From the IMG/VR virus record IMGVR_UViG_3300042923_001201, positions 1 to 64,000 of that record: DNA of 64,000 bases, one strand, 5' to 3'. Shown piece after piece: positions 1 through 5,660 of this stretch. Both the position numbers and the translations under genes were made by a program. The DNA is from a virus. Within the stretch, counting starts at the first letter, position 1; every line of letters begins with the position of its first letter. The notes beneath the pieces were generated by a model. That model did not search any database. It was not told the origin of the DNA and saw only the letters and a program-made list of their open reading frames with translations.

Positions 1-13
1 ATTTGATATATAC

Positions 14-42
14 ATCATATCACACTCAACAGACTTTGTAAA
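14..42 (-). promoter_or_regulatory. Leftward promoter, TTTACA-N17-TATGAT
   Basis: On the minus strand TTTACA (37-42) is followed after 17 bases by TATGAT (14-19). It fires out of the left edge, so its gene lies outside the window. It matches the consensus seen at many other leftward genes here. Confidence 0.6.
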
Positions 43-59
43 TAATAAACTTTCGACAA

Positions 60-185
60 TTTGTTGCATTGGGGCAACTTTTAATGACGCAACCACCAAG
101 GTGGGCCCTAAGGGGCGGTCGCGTGAAATGATTGCCTTTGTTGTAAAATTACCTTTGATGTATTTGCATCATTTCGATTAATTTC
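60..185 (-). ncRNA. Candidate small structured RNA with a three-way junction
   Basis: No convincing gene is present. The minus strand reads as a compact three-way junction. A closing helix is formed by 119-124 with 87-92 (six pairs, one G-U that exists only on the minus strand). Two adjacent four-pair hairpins follow: GCCC-CTTA-GGGC (105-116) and CCAC-CTTG-GTGG (93-104), the second with a CUUG tetraloop. A further hairpin GTTGC/GCAAC (63-78) lies downstream. A strong leftward promoter ends just upstream at 186. There is no clear U-tract terminator, so it may be a leader of a gene off the left edge. Confidence 0.4.
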
Positions 186-214
186 ATTATAACACAGTCC
201 TACAATAATGTAAA
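186..214 (-). promoter_or_regulatory. Leftward promoter, TTTACA-N17-TATAAT
   Basis: Minus-strand TTTACA (209-214), 17-base spacer, TATAAT (186-191) followed by G. This is a near-perfect sigma-A-type promoter in the phage consensus. The first thing it would transcribe is the three-way-junction element at 87-124. Confidence 0.75.
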
Positions 215-301
215 CTAATATTTTGAGAGAGGAAGACGTACAATCATACACAAGAGAGGACCTCGTGGGTTTTAAACAGGATGTGTGATTTTGGGAACTA
301 A

Positions 302-336
302 CCATATAAAATTAAAACCCAATCATAAGATTGGGT
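302..336 (-). terminator. Rho-independent terminator, leftward
   Basis: Perfect eight-pair stem (317-324 with 329-336), loop ATAA, followed on the minus strand by TTTTAATTTT. It sits just past the stop of the leftward gene at 357. Confidence 0.85.
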
Positions 337-356
337 CAATGTCAACTATTATTTCA

Positions 357-611
357 TTACACTTCCTCTTCATCATTCAAAAATTGCAACATGAATTTTG
401 ATACATGAACCGAACCTTTGATCTCCCTTTTAAACTTATCATTAACAAAGATTTCGATTTTATCAAAATCATATGAAAGCTTAATTTCGACTTCCTGATT
501 CCCTTTGATATAGGCTACTGAATAATATGTGTCCTGATCCTCTTCAATCACTGTTTCAAAACCCTTACTAAACAAAATCGCTCTTAATAAAAATTATGCA
601 TTTTCATTCAA
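357..611 (-). pseudogene. Small hypothetical gene interrupted by an in-frame TAA near its start
   Basis: No homologue recognised. The only good ribosome site (GGAG, 8-base spacing) precedes a TTG at 609-611. That frame reads M-N-E-N-A and then meets TAA at 594-596. It continues open to 357, giving about 84 codons in all. The remaining open part could start at TTG 573-575 but has no Shine-Dalgarno sequence there. The stop differs from a glutamine codon (CAA) by one base. Promoter (644-672) and terminator (317-336) are intact, so this looks like a recent nonsense mutation, a sequencing error, or stop readthrough. The body is acidic with beta-strand character and no clear motif. Confidence 0.6.
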
Positions 612-643
612 GATTATCACTCCATTTCGTATTTGATAAATCA

Positions 644-672
644 ATTATATCATGAAAATGAGCAGTTGTACA
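644..672 (-). promoter_or_regulatory. Leftward promoter of the 357-611 gene
   Basis: Minus-strand TGTACA (667-672), 17-base spacer, TATAAT (644-649). The -35 differs from the usual TTTACA, but spacing and -10 are ideal. It lies 33 bases before the TTG start at 611. Confidence 0.6.
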
Positions 673-1359
673 TAGATAATTGCTTATTTTTCGTCCTTTT
701 TCTAAGCTCTTTTTATTTAAAGGACATACAATTATACACGGACCTTTGCTAGACAAGGACATGTAACTACTTATTACATATCCTTTTTAAAGGGCTTTTT
801 ATAATTTAAATCGCATCGTTATATATAGGAGAGTGTATAATGAGGACGTGTAATTGTCTAAACGATATATTCAATACGACAATACCATATGCCTATAATA
901 TCAGTATGATAATATCAACTTGTCTGATTTCAAACACTACTTGTACTTGATAATAACACACTGATAATAACAACAACTCTATATAACATACTGATACAAT
1001 CACATTGATATTATCAGCTAACATATTAATACATTAATAATATCATACTGAATATAAAGGTCTGATATTATTATAATGATAATAACATAATGATAATAAT
1101 AATAACGCACCATCAGTCTGTTGTACGAATGTAAAACTGTTGCACTCTAACACTGTTGCACAAAGGCAACTCTTTTGTCTTGCTCAAAAACTTTTTAAGT
1201 GCTGCAATATTTGTGCGTGGTGGAAAAAATTGCTGACCAAGGACAAATTGTTGCACTTAGGAAACACTTTTGAACTGATGCAATGCTATTGCACTGCTGC
1301 AACTCTTGTCAGCTGACCACATACGCCCATCAGCTCCAGCTAAAAGGAGGAACGTGCGC
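673..1359. other. Gene-poor, repeat-rich AT-rich region; possible origin or control region
   Basis: No convincing gene is seen. From about 875 to 1110 the sequence is almost pure A/T with some ten copies of GATAAT or its complement. From 1139 to 1300 TTGCAC occurs four times (near 1140, 1156, 1251, 1289) with a GTTGC/GCAAC hairpin at 1155-1170. A GAC-R-TACAAT-Y-ATACAC element at 723-739 repeats one at 235-251. A/T-rich unwinding tract plus dispersed short repeats is typical of replication origins and replicator control regions, but this is inference. Confidence 0.4.
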
Positions 1360-1488
1360 ATGATAACTTATGCACATTGCTACACTCTTCCAGTACCAAT
1401 TGAATCTAGAGCTGTTGAAATTTTAAAGCAAAAAAATAAGGCTTTTCAGCCTTTTATTAACTTATTTTTCAATTTTGTGTTTTCATAA
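1360..1488 (+). CDS. Possible 42-residue peptide
   Basis: ATG at 1360 is preceded at 9 bases by a perfect AAAGGAGG, the only reason to list it. The peptide has no recognisable motif. It runs through the terminator hairpin at 1438-1453 and overlaps the convergent zinc-finger gene at 1446-1571, which argues against it. An upstream in-frame ATG at 1306 has no ribosome site. It could be a leader peptide or chance. Confidence 0.25.
   Translation: MITYAHCYTLPVPIESRAVEILKQKNKAFQPFINLFFNFVFS
1435..1453 (-). terminator. Rho-independent terminator, leftward
   Basis: Stem AAGGCT/AGCCTT (1438-1443 with 1448-1453), GAAA loop on the minus strand, then a run of T. It overlaps the stop of the small zinc-finger gene. 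Confidence 0.75.
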
Positions 1489-1571
1489 GCCATTTTACAT
1501 AAATGACTACAAAAGATTTTATTATCGTGGTTTATTTTTCCTTCTCGATTACAAATATTACACTTCACCAT
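1446..1571 (-). CDS. Small zinc-finger protein (41 aa)
   Basis: ATG at 1569-1571, preceded by AGGTGATGGGG. The 41-residue product has a CNIC knuckle near the N-terminus and a CSHLC cluster about 15 residues later, a likely single zinc site, followed by a basic tail. Such lone zinc knuckles are common early phage proteins binding nucleic acid or a host protein; no specific function can be assigned. It has its own promoter (1595-1623) and terminator, so it is a separate unit after the 1652-2696 run of genes. Confidence 0.65.
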   Translation of the reverse strand: MVKCNICNREGKINHDNKIFCSHLCKMAYENTKLKNKLIKG

Positions 1572-1594
1572 TTTCCCCATCACCTTTTATTTTT

Positions 1595-1623
1595 ATTATA
1601 TCATAGAATTGTAAAATAGTAAA
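1595..1623 (-). promoter_or_regulatory. Leftward promoter of the zinc-finger gene
   Basis: Minus-strand TTTACT (1618-1623), 17-base spacer, TATAAT (1595-1600). It follows immediately after the terminator at 1635-1654. Confidence 0.65.
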
Positions 1624-1625
1624 TA

Positions 1626-1654
1626 GTAAAAAAATAGGACCCCGTAGGATCCTA
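1626..1654 (-). terminator. Rho-independent terminator, leftward
   Basis: Eight-pair stem with one G-T pair (1635-1642 with 1647-1654), tetraloop, then seven T on the minus strand. It ends the small-gene run that finishes at 1652. Confidence 0.85.
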
Positions 1655-1846
1655 CTGTAACATTTTTAAAAAGTTTGACATAACTTTATCTTTAACTTCA
1701 TTTCGTCCTTTATTATAAGCAAATTCAATTGCATAAATAATCCTTTGCGCATCCTCAGCAGTATCAAGAGTACCACCCAAAATATCTTTGCCTTGTTCAT
1801 TTACCAATCTAAATCTATCTCCTACTCTTACCCTTGAAATTAACAT
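1652..1846 (-). CDS. Hypothetical protein (64 aa)
   Basis: Not recognised. The ribosome site AGGAG lies inside the end of the upstream gene at 1853, so the two are probably translationally coupled. The N-terminal 30 residues (V-R-V-G-D-R-F-R-L-V) suggest a small beta-barrel, the C-terminal half is helical and basic. Last gene before the terminator at 1635. Confidence 0.65.
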   Translation of the reverse strand: MLISRVRVGDRFRLVNEQGKDILGGTLDTAEDAQRIIYAIEFAYNKGRNEVKDKVMSNFLKMLQ

Positions 1847-1852
1847 TAAATA

Positions 1853-2113
1853 TCACTCCTTAACTTTAATTGTTTGAAATACCAAAGCAAATCTTCCAAT
1901 GTAAATTCCTGTTCTTGTGTCGCCATCTTTGTCTTTCTTTCTAAACTCAGCACTTGCAAACTTAATCTTTTCATCTTCTGTATTCCATACTTCACCTTTT
2001 TCCCCGACACCTAGTGCAAACATTCTTCCTTTAACTTTTCCGTGATAACTTAATGAAGTATAATGAGTACCTCTGAACTTTCGTGAGTCAAAAATTAAAT
2101 TACCTATTCTCAT
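1853..2113 (-). CDS. Hypothetical protein (86 aa)
   Basis: Not recognised. Soluble, basic (many K/R) and glycine-rich, with predicted beta strands and no zinc or membrane motif. It abuts the zinc-ribbon gene upstream with no gap, typical of a compact phage early operon. Confidence 0.65.
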   Translation of the reverse strand: MRIGNLIFDSRKFRGTHYTSLSYHGKVKGRMFALGVGEKGEVWNTEDEKIKFASAEFRKKDKDGDTRTGIYIGRFALVFQTIKVKE

Positions 2114-2320
2114 TTACTTACCTCCATATTTTAATTTTAATCTTTCATATTCTGATCTTTTAATTTCTTCTAAAGATTTTGTTTTATAAGCATAAGACAT
2201 GTCAGCCTTAGTATAGCAAGTAGGACAACTAACCATAATTGGACCTTTAAATATTTTCCTATCAGGTACAAATATTTTACCTAATGTACCACAGCCTAGA
2301 CACATCCTACTTATAATCAT
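2114..2320 (-). CDS. Small zinc-ribbon protein (68 aa)
   Basis: Two CxxC knuckles (CLGC near residue 7 and CPTC near 33) indicate a zinc ribbon; the remaining half is a basic helix ending KYGGK. Partner unknown. Its ATG overlaps the stop of the upstream 34-residue gene (ATGA), showing coupling. Confidence 0.65.
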   Translation of the reverse strand: MIISRMCLGCGTLGKIFVPDRKIFKGPIMVSCPTCYTKADMSYAYKTKSLEEIKRSEYERLKLKYGGK

Positions 2321-2421
2321 TTTCGTTTATCCTTTCTTAATCGTCTTGTTTCTCTAACAAGTTCAATAATGACTCTTATAATTAATTTAGGTATGTGATA
2401 CCATTTAAACTCTAAGTTCAT
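2317..2421 (-). CDS. Short basic amphipathic peptide (34 aa)
   Basis: ATG at 2419-2421 with GAGG at 8 bases. The peptide has a central hydrophobic stretch (KLIIRVIIELV) followed by a strongly basic tail (RETRRLRKDKRK). This is compatible with a membrane-surface or nucleic-acid-binding peptide. The four-base overlap with the next start supports it being real. Function unknown. Confidence 0.55.
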   Translation of the reverse strand: MNLEFKWYHIPKLIIRVIIELVRETRRLRKDKRK

Positions 2422-2440
2422 CAACTTTACCTCAACTCCT

Positions 2441-2476
2441 TAAAATAAAAGCTAGAGTACCAATTGGACTCCAGCT
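2441..2476 (-). terminator. Rho-independent terminator, leftward
   Basis: Minus-strand stem AGCTGGAGT/ACTCTAGCT (2468-2476 with 2450-2458, one G-T pair) followed by TTTTATTTTA. It ends the unit containing the 2484 gene. Confidence 0.8.
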
Positions 2477-2483
2477 TGTTTAA

Positions 2484-2696
2484 TTAAAAAAATCTTTTAT
2501 CTACTTCTACCCAACTAGATTGTTCAAAATATTCTTCTACTTCTCTTAAGTCATATTCTGTACTCCTGATCCCGGATTGTCCACCACGCCAACAAATCAT
2601 AACTTTGTTATTGTTCCAAAATTCAGCTTTATACACAGTTCGACCATCAACAGGGTTTTCTTCATTTACGGCTCCTATTACAAAATATTTTTCCAT
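2484..2696 (-). CDS. Hypothetical protein (70 aa)
   Basis: Not recognised. A small acidic protein with aromatic residues and likely an alpha/beta fold (EKYFVIGAVNEEN at the start). It is the last gene before the terminator at 2450 and starts two bases after the YqeY-like gene ends, so the two are co-transcribed. Confidence 0.65.
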   Translation of the reverse strand: MEKYFVIGAVNEENPVDGRTVYKAEFWNNNKVMICWRGGQSGIRSTEYDLREVEEYFEQSSWVEVDKRFF

Positions 2697-2697
2697 A

Positions 2698-3147
2698 TTA
2701 GTTCACCTTAATAGCTTCAGCAACAATTTCTTTAATTACACTTCCATCAGCCTTACCTTTTAGCATAGGTGATACAATTTTCATAACTGAACCAATATTA
2801 ACAGGAACTGTATTTATTTTAAGGAACTCAATCGTCCCATCTACAATTGCCTTAACGTCATCTTTAGACATTGGTTTAGGCAAATAAGATGCAATCAAAT
2901 TTTCACTTTCTAGCAGTTGTGCAATTTTTTCACCATTTTGAACCTTATAGAAAGCATCAAACTCTTCCTTCAGTTCAGATTTAAACTTTTGACCAATTTC
3001 AACAATTTCAGAATCAGTAAGATCACGCTTTAGATCTTTAGCCTTGCCTTGAATACGGCTAATAAACATGCGTAGAGTGGAAACTGTATTTTTATCCTTA
3101 TTTCTCATTGCCTGTTTCATGTCTTCTTGAATTTTGTTCAACATCAT
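2698..3147 (-). CDS. YqeY-like protein (GatB/YqeY domain, about 149 aa)
   Basis: Start chosen at the M-M pair (3144-3147) behind AGAGGAGAG; the longer frame has no ribosome site. The length equals that of bacterial YqeY (about 148 aa). It shows the family features: an N-terminal helix KIQEDMKQAMRNKD, the central Y-L-P-K-P motif, and the C-terminal lysine-rich K-G-K-A-D-G-S. The domain is related to the tail of the amidotransferase subunit GatB and is thought to bind tRNA. With a tRNA-like gene and structured RNA just upstream, a role in tRNA handling is plausible but unproven. Confidence 0.85.
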   Translation of the reverse strand: MMLNKIQEDMKQAMRNKDKNTVSTLRMFISRIQGKAKDLKRDLTDSEIVEIGQKFKSELKEEFDAFYKVQNGEKIAQLLESENLIASYLPKPMSKDDVKAIVDGTIEFLKINTVPVNIGSVMKIVSPMLKGKADGSVIKEIVAEAIKVN

Positions 3148-3157
3148 TATCTCTCCT

Positions 3158-3316
3158 CTATATAAAATAGACTGCAATCGTAAACAAAATAGAAATAAAT
3201 GACAAAGAAGCAAATATAGGAGTTAAATTAAACATTTTTGACTTTACAGGAAATCCACATGAAAGACCTGTCATAAATGATAAGAACAATGATAAAAATG
3301 AAAATAAAGAAAACAT
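3158..3316 (-). CDS. Small membrane protein (52 aa, two helices)
   Basis: ATG at 3314-3316 behind AAAGGATG. About 20 hydrophobic residues at the N-terminus (FSLFSFLSLFLSFM), a short polar turn containing K-S-K, and a second hydrophobic helix to the C-terminus give a hairpin inner-membrane peptide. No family recognised; it could modulate the membrane or exclude superinfection. It ends 11 bases before the YqeY start. Confidence 0.6.
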   Translation of the reverse strand: MFSLFSFLSLFLSFMTGLSCGFPVKSKMFNLTPIFASLSFISILFTIAVYFI

Positions 3317-3348
3317 ATTATCATCCTTTCTTTAATATTTAAAACAAA

Positions 3349-3448
3349 GCGGAAGTGAGGATTCGAACCTCAAACTCTTTCCTCTTATCGGAGGCTTATC
3401 TCATAGAGACCCTGGAAGGGGCGTGTTTTACCATTAAACTACTGCCGC
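3349..3448 (-). tRNA. tRNA-Gly(TCC)-like gene with an abnormal anticodon/variable region
   Basis: On the minus strand the acceptor stem pairs six of seven bases (GCGGCAG with CTTCCGC). The D-arm closely resembles Gram-positive tRNA-Gly, and the T-arm is perfect (TGAGG-TTCGAAT-CCTCA). The loop CTTCCAG would carry anticodon TCC. However its stem has two mismatches, and about 34 extra bases with two small hairpins separate it from the T-arm. Total length is about 100. No CCA is encoded. It may be a decaying tRNA, a tRNA with an insertion, or a tRNA mimic. Confidence 0.5.
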
Positions 3449-3458
3449 AAGATATTAA

Positions 3459-3557
3459 TTCAACTTGTTGTGGTTGCGAACCTTCAATCAGTCATACTAG
3501 AAAATATGTCGAGTCGCTACACCCTACCTTTAACAATTTCATGACTGCCAAGTTGAA
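3459..3557 (-). ncRNA. Structured RNA candidate next to the tRNA-like gene
   Basis: Three nested perfect helices: nine pairs closing the element (3459-3467 with 3549-3557), seven pairs inside (3489-3495 with 3541-3547), and a GGTT/AACC hairpin (3472-3482). The GGTTCG sequence recalls a T-arm, but a full cloverleaf cannot be drawn. No ribosome site or likely gene overlaps it. It may be a second aberrant tRNA or a leader of the tRNA-like transcript. Confidence 0.4.
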
Positions 3558-3613
3558 TCAACGTTATAATACATTATATATAATTTTTCTATTTGCGTAA
3601 ACCATAAATAGAA

Positions 3614-3763
3614 TTATTTTTTGTCCTTAGGAACTACCTCAATAACCTTCTTATATCTTTTAACAACTACTTCGGGTTCCTCTGTTTCTTTTTCTTCATT
3701 CATCCATTCGGCGATAACATAGAGTAACCAACTGAGACATAGCAAATGTACAAATCCCATCAT
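3614..3763 (-). CDS. Small membrane-anchored protein (49 aa)
   Basis: ATG at 3761-3763 overlaps the stop of the 3760-4224 gene (ATGA). A single N-terminal hydrophobic helix (FVHLLCLSWLLYVIA) is followed by an acidic then basic cytoplasmic tail. No family recognised. Coupling to the larger gene suggests they act together. Confidence 0.55.
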   Translation of the reverse strand: MMGFVHLLCLSWLLYVIAEWMNEEKETEEPEVVVKRYKKVIEVVPKDKK

Positions 3764-4224
3764 TGGTAATCACTCAACCTTTCTTGAAAATTTTGTAAAC
3801 TCATACCTTTCTTTTTCTTTTTCTTGGTATAAGTGCCATATTCTTTATAAACAGTTTTTAACTCATAGGCCTCTGACGCATAATCAAAAAGACATGAGGC
3901 AATTTTTGTTACAGATGTATCATAATACACCGCAAAGTATGCTAACTTCTGCCACCAAATATTTGTCAGTCTTATACCCAAAACAGTTACAGCTTCGTCA
4001 TTCCTTCTCATAGTTAAGCTTTCTAATCTACTTGAAATTATTTCATGAATTAAAACATCACTTAAATCACCTAAGCACCTTACTATAAACTGTTCACCGA
4101 CAAACATCATAGAGAGATGATATTCAACACAAGAGAGCCTAAAGTTTTTCTTCCTACTTGAACTTATCCAAATTTTTACTGGAAACTTTTTGTCAACTCT
4201 TACCTGCGATATGATGCACCACAT
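3760..4224 (-). CDS. Hypothetical protein (up to 154 aa)
   Basis: Not recognised. The first ATG has GAGAGG directly against it, so the true start is uncertain. The protein is mixed alpha/beta with cysteines and tryptophans in its middle, no transmembrane segment, and a run of six lysines (residues about 134-139) before a polar C-terminus. First gene of the leftward left-arm operon; a promoter candidate lies at 4293-4320. Confidence 0.55.
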   Translation of the reverse strand: MWCIISQVRVDKKFPVKIWISSSRKKNFRLSCVEYHLSMMFVGEQFIVRCLGDLSDVLIHEIISSRLESLTMRRNDEAVTVLGIRLTNIWWQKLAYFAVYYDTSVTKIASCLFDYASEAYELKTVYKEYGTYTKKKKKKGMSLQNFQERLSDYQ

Positions 4225-4292
4225 CCTCTCATAATACTCATTCTATATGCGCGTGTTTCCATTTCGTTTTATTATATGATTTTTTCATTAAA

Positions 4293-4320
4293 AATATACT
4301 AGGCCATTTCCGATGGTAAA
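4293..4320 (-). promoter_or_regulatory. Candidate leftward promoter of the left arm
   Basis: Minus-strand TGGTTTACC (-35 at 4315-4320), 16 bases, TATATT (4293-4298). Weaker than the others but carries the TGG extension seen in this phage and sits divergent from the rightward promoter at 4433. Confidence 0.45.
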
Positions 4321-4338
4321 CCATGAAGGTGGTATAAT

Positions 4339-4418
4339 GTTCCTTCTGGTACCATGGTCCATTATGGAAACGACCAAAATGGAACTATTTCCCAAATTGG
4401 CACCATGTTCCATAATTT
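4339..4418. repeat. Operator-like repeat cluster between divergent promoters
   Basis: A 20-base direct repeat at 4348-4367 and 4399-4418 has consensus GG-Y-ACCATG-K-TCCAT-W-AT. It is interleaved with further copies of GTTCC/GGAAC in both orientations (near 4339, 4365, 4380, 4408). Spacing between the long repeats is 51 bases, about five helical turns. This looks like a cooperative repressor or activator site controlling both directions; the binding protein is not identified. Confidence 0.5.
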
Positions 4419-4432
4419 ATTTACCTGAGTAG

Positions 4433-4461
4433 TTTACAGTCTTAAATTTTCTATGTATAAT
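4433..4461 (+). promoter_or_regulatory. Strong rightward promoter, TTTACA-N17-TATAAT
   Basis: TTTACA (4433-4438), 17-base spacer, TATAAT (4456-4461). Directly downstream of the repeat cluster and upstream of a long structured non-coding segment, so it probably drives the RNA candidate and the first late genes. Confidence 0.8.
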
Positions 4462-4468
4462 GTAACTA

Positions 4469-4890
4469 TAACAGAAAAGTATTTGGTGAGAGTTGGAAGC
4501 TGAGTCTTAACACCGTTATCAAATAAAGACCAAGGTTAGCTGAGCCGATGCCGCAGTACCAGTCAGCAGTTGCACAGCAACTTCCACTAGGACAAGTGGG
4601 ATTTGTAGTTTGTGTGATGTGGTGGGTTTGGAGATCGTTCCCACATTAATAAAAAATGAACGGAGGACCTGAATTTGTAAATTCATTTGAGATTGTATTG
4701 GCCGGGGTGGTACAATCAAGAATTTACAAATTACCGGCTAGCTAGTGGTTAGTTATACTTATTTCTAGATACTACCTATACTGTAAAATGAATTGTAACC
4801 GTTACCGAACTAATCTGAAAGATTAGTGAGGAACCAAACTGAAAAGTTTGGTGAATGCCAGATAGAGTTTACGTACAATAAAATAAATAT
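4469..4890 (+). ncRNA. Candidate large structured RNA (about 420 nt) upstream of packaging genes
   Basis: No supportable gene is present, but the segment is dense in helices. A long-range helix (4537-4547 with 4735-4744, ten pairs, one bulge) encloses four hairpins: a six-pair GTTGC type (4568-4582), a five-pair CCACT/AGTGG (4584-4599), GTGGG/CCCAC (4622-4644), and a stacked 13-pair plus 7-pair arm (4672-4684 with 4720-4732; 4691-4697 with 4711-4717). Two further hairpins with GAAA-type loops follow (4809-4827, 4834-4851). It starts just after a strong promoter. It may be a regulatory leader or a free RNA; no known family was recognised. Confidence 0.55.
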
Positions 4891-4920
4891 TTCATATTAA
4901 ACCAGCATGGAGGTGAACTT

Positions 4921-5025
4921 ATGGGAATTAATGACAGTGATGCAATAGGTGTGTTAACGGTACTTACTGGTATAGCTACATTTATATTTGGTTTAGGTTT
5001 TGTTGTAGGAGCACTCATTTTTTAA
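4921..5025 (+). CDS. Single-span membrane peptide (34 aa)
   Basis: ATG at 4921 with an ideal GGAGG at 7-8 bases. A short polar N-terminus is followed by one hydrophobic segment (VLTVLTGIATFIFGLGFVVG). The stop codon lies in the following terminator hairpin. It is the first gene downstream of the structured RNA, unit-length with its own terminator, so it would be expressed together with that RNA. Function unknown. Confidence 0.65.
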   Translation: MGINDSDAIGVLTVLTGIATFIFGLGFVVGALIF

Positions 5026-5044
5026 TGGGTGCTTTCTTTTTTTT
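5011..5044 (+). terminator. Rho-independent terminator
   Basis: GCACTCATT pairs with AATGGGTGC (nine pairs, one G-T), followed by an interrupted run of T. Separates the 4433 transcript from the packaging operon. Confidence 0.85.
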
Positions 5045-5060
5045 AAGAATTTGAGTAACT

Positions 5061-5099
5061 TGGTTTACAAAGTCTTACATTACTGACATATTATATGTA
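5061..5099 (+). promoter_or_regulatory. Late-class promoter, TGGTTTACA-N16-ACATATTATATG
   Basis: TTTACA at 5064-5069, then ACATAT at 5086-5091 and ATGTAAGGTA. The same bipartite pattern with identical spacing recurs at 14094 and 21303, each time heading a structural-gene unit. The -10 region differs from the TATAAT of the leftward promoters, so a phage-specified factor may be needed. Confidence 0.65.
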
Positions 5100-5133
5100 A
5101 GGTAGAAAAGTACCTTACTGAGGAGGTATGAAC

Positions 5134-5289
5134 ATGAAAACTAAACTTTGTGATAGCTGTAATTCACCTATTATAAAGGTTAAAAAGGGTACTCGCGTAT
5201 CCATGGAATGTTCCTACTGTGGTAAGGTTAGCGAAAAGGGTGCAGAAATATCGGACTTTCTTCCAGAATACGCCGGTGATGATGAGTGA
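5134..5289 (+). CDS. Small zinc-ribbon protein (51 aa)
   Basis: ATG at 5134 chosen because AGGAGG is 7 bases upstream; an ATG at 5128 is too close. Two CxxC pairs (residues 6-9 and 26-29) form a zinc ribbon, then an acidic C-terminus. Its TGA overlaps the GTG start of the HNH gene. Unknown function; first gene of the packaging operon. Confidence 0.65.
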   Translation: MKTKLCDSCNSPIIKVKKGTRVSMECSYCGKVSEKGAEISDFLPEYAGDDE

Positions 5290-5648
5290 GGAAAAAAATT
5301 TGCTCATGCGGTAAAATAATACCTGATAATGCTTCTTGTTTATGTAAAAGAGCTAAAAAGCGCGATTATATGAGAGAGTATCAGCGAAACGATAAAGATA
5401 ATCCTTTGAAAACCACAAAGTGGAAACATTTTAGAAATAATATCTTACGAAGAGATAAATACTTATGTCAAAGATGCTTATTTAAGTATGGAATTGTAAA
5501 TTCAAAAGATTTACAAGCTCATCACATCAAGTCCAGGAAAAATTATCCTGAACTAGTTTTTGATGTTAAGAATGTTATTTGTCTTTGCAGGACCTGTAAC
5601 CTTCAATTGGGCACAAAGGATGCTTTAGACTTTGAAGTTCGTAGATAG
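5286..5648 (+). CDS. HNH endonuclease (120 aa)
   Basis: GTG start overlapping the previous stop. The HNH core is clear: H-H-I (AHHIKSRKNYPEL, residues about 80-92), the central N (KNVICL), and the CRTCN end, with CQRC and CRTC pairs forming the structural zinc site; the N-terminus has another C-x-C pair. In many phages of the HK97 packaging type a small HNH nuclease sits directly upstream of the terminase and is needed with it for DNA cleavage. This position supports that role rather than homing. Confidence 0.85.
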   Translation: MRKKICSCGKIIPDNASCLCKRAKKRDYMREYQRNDKDNPLKTTKWKHFRNNILRRDKYLCQRCLFKYGIVNSKDLQAHHIKSRKNYPELVFDVKNVICLCRTCNLQLGTKDALDFEVRR

Positions 5649-5660
5649 AAGGTGCTCAAA

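Noticed and set aside
108-305. 65-codon minus-strand frame at the left end
   Set aside because: It begins before the promoter at 186-214 and runs through it into the structured RNA; no ribosome site.
880-1110. CRISPR array
   Set aside because: Repeats are very short, irregularly spaced and A/T only; no fixed-length spacers and no Cas genes.
1306-1359. Upstream extension of the peptide at 1360
   Set aside because: The ATG at 1306 has no ribosome site, while AAAGGAGG precedes 1360.
3355-3600. 81-codon plus-strand frame over the tRNA-like gene
   Set aside because: Lies antisense to the tRNA arms and has no ribosome site.
4519-4719. 66-codon minus-strand frame in the structured RNA region
   Set aside because: No ribosome site and lies across the long helices; the RNA explanation is simpler.
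4469-4890. Self-splicing group I or II intron, or HEARO/omega RNA
   Set aside because: No recognisable intron core, domain V or split exon, and no IscB-type protein; the nearby HNH protein has the terminase-associated layout.
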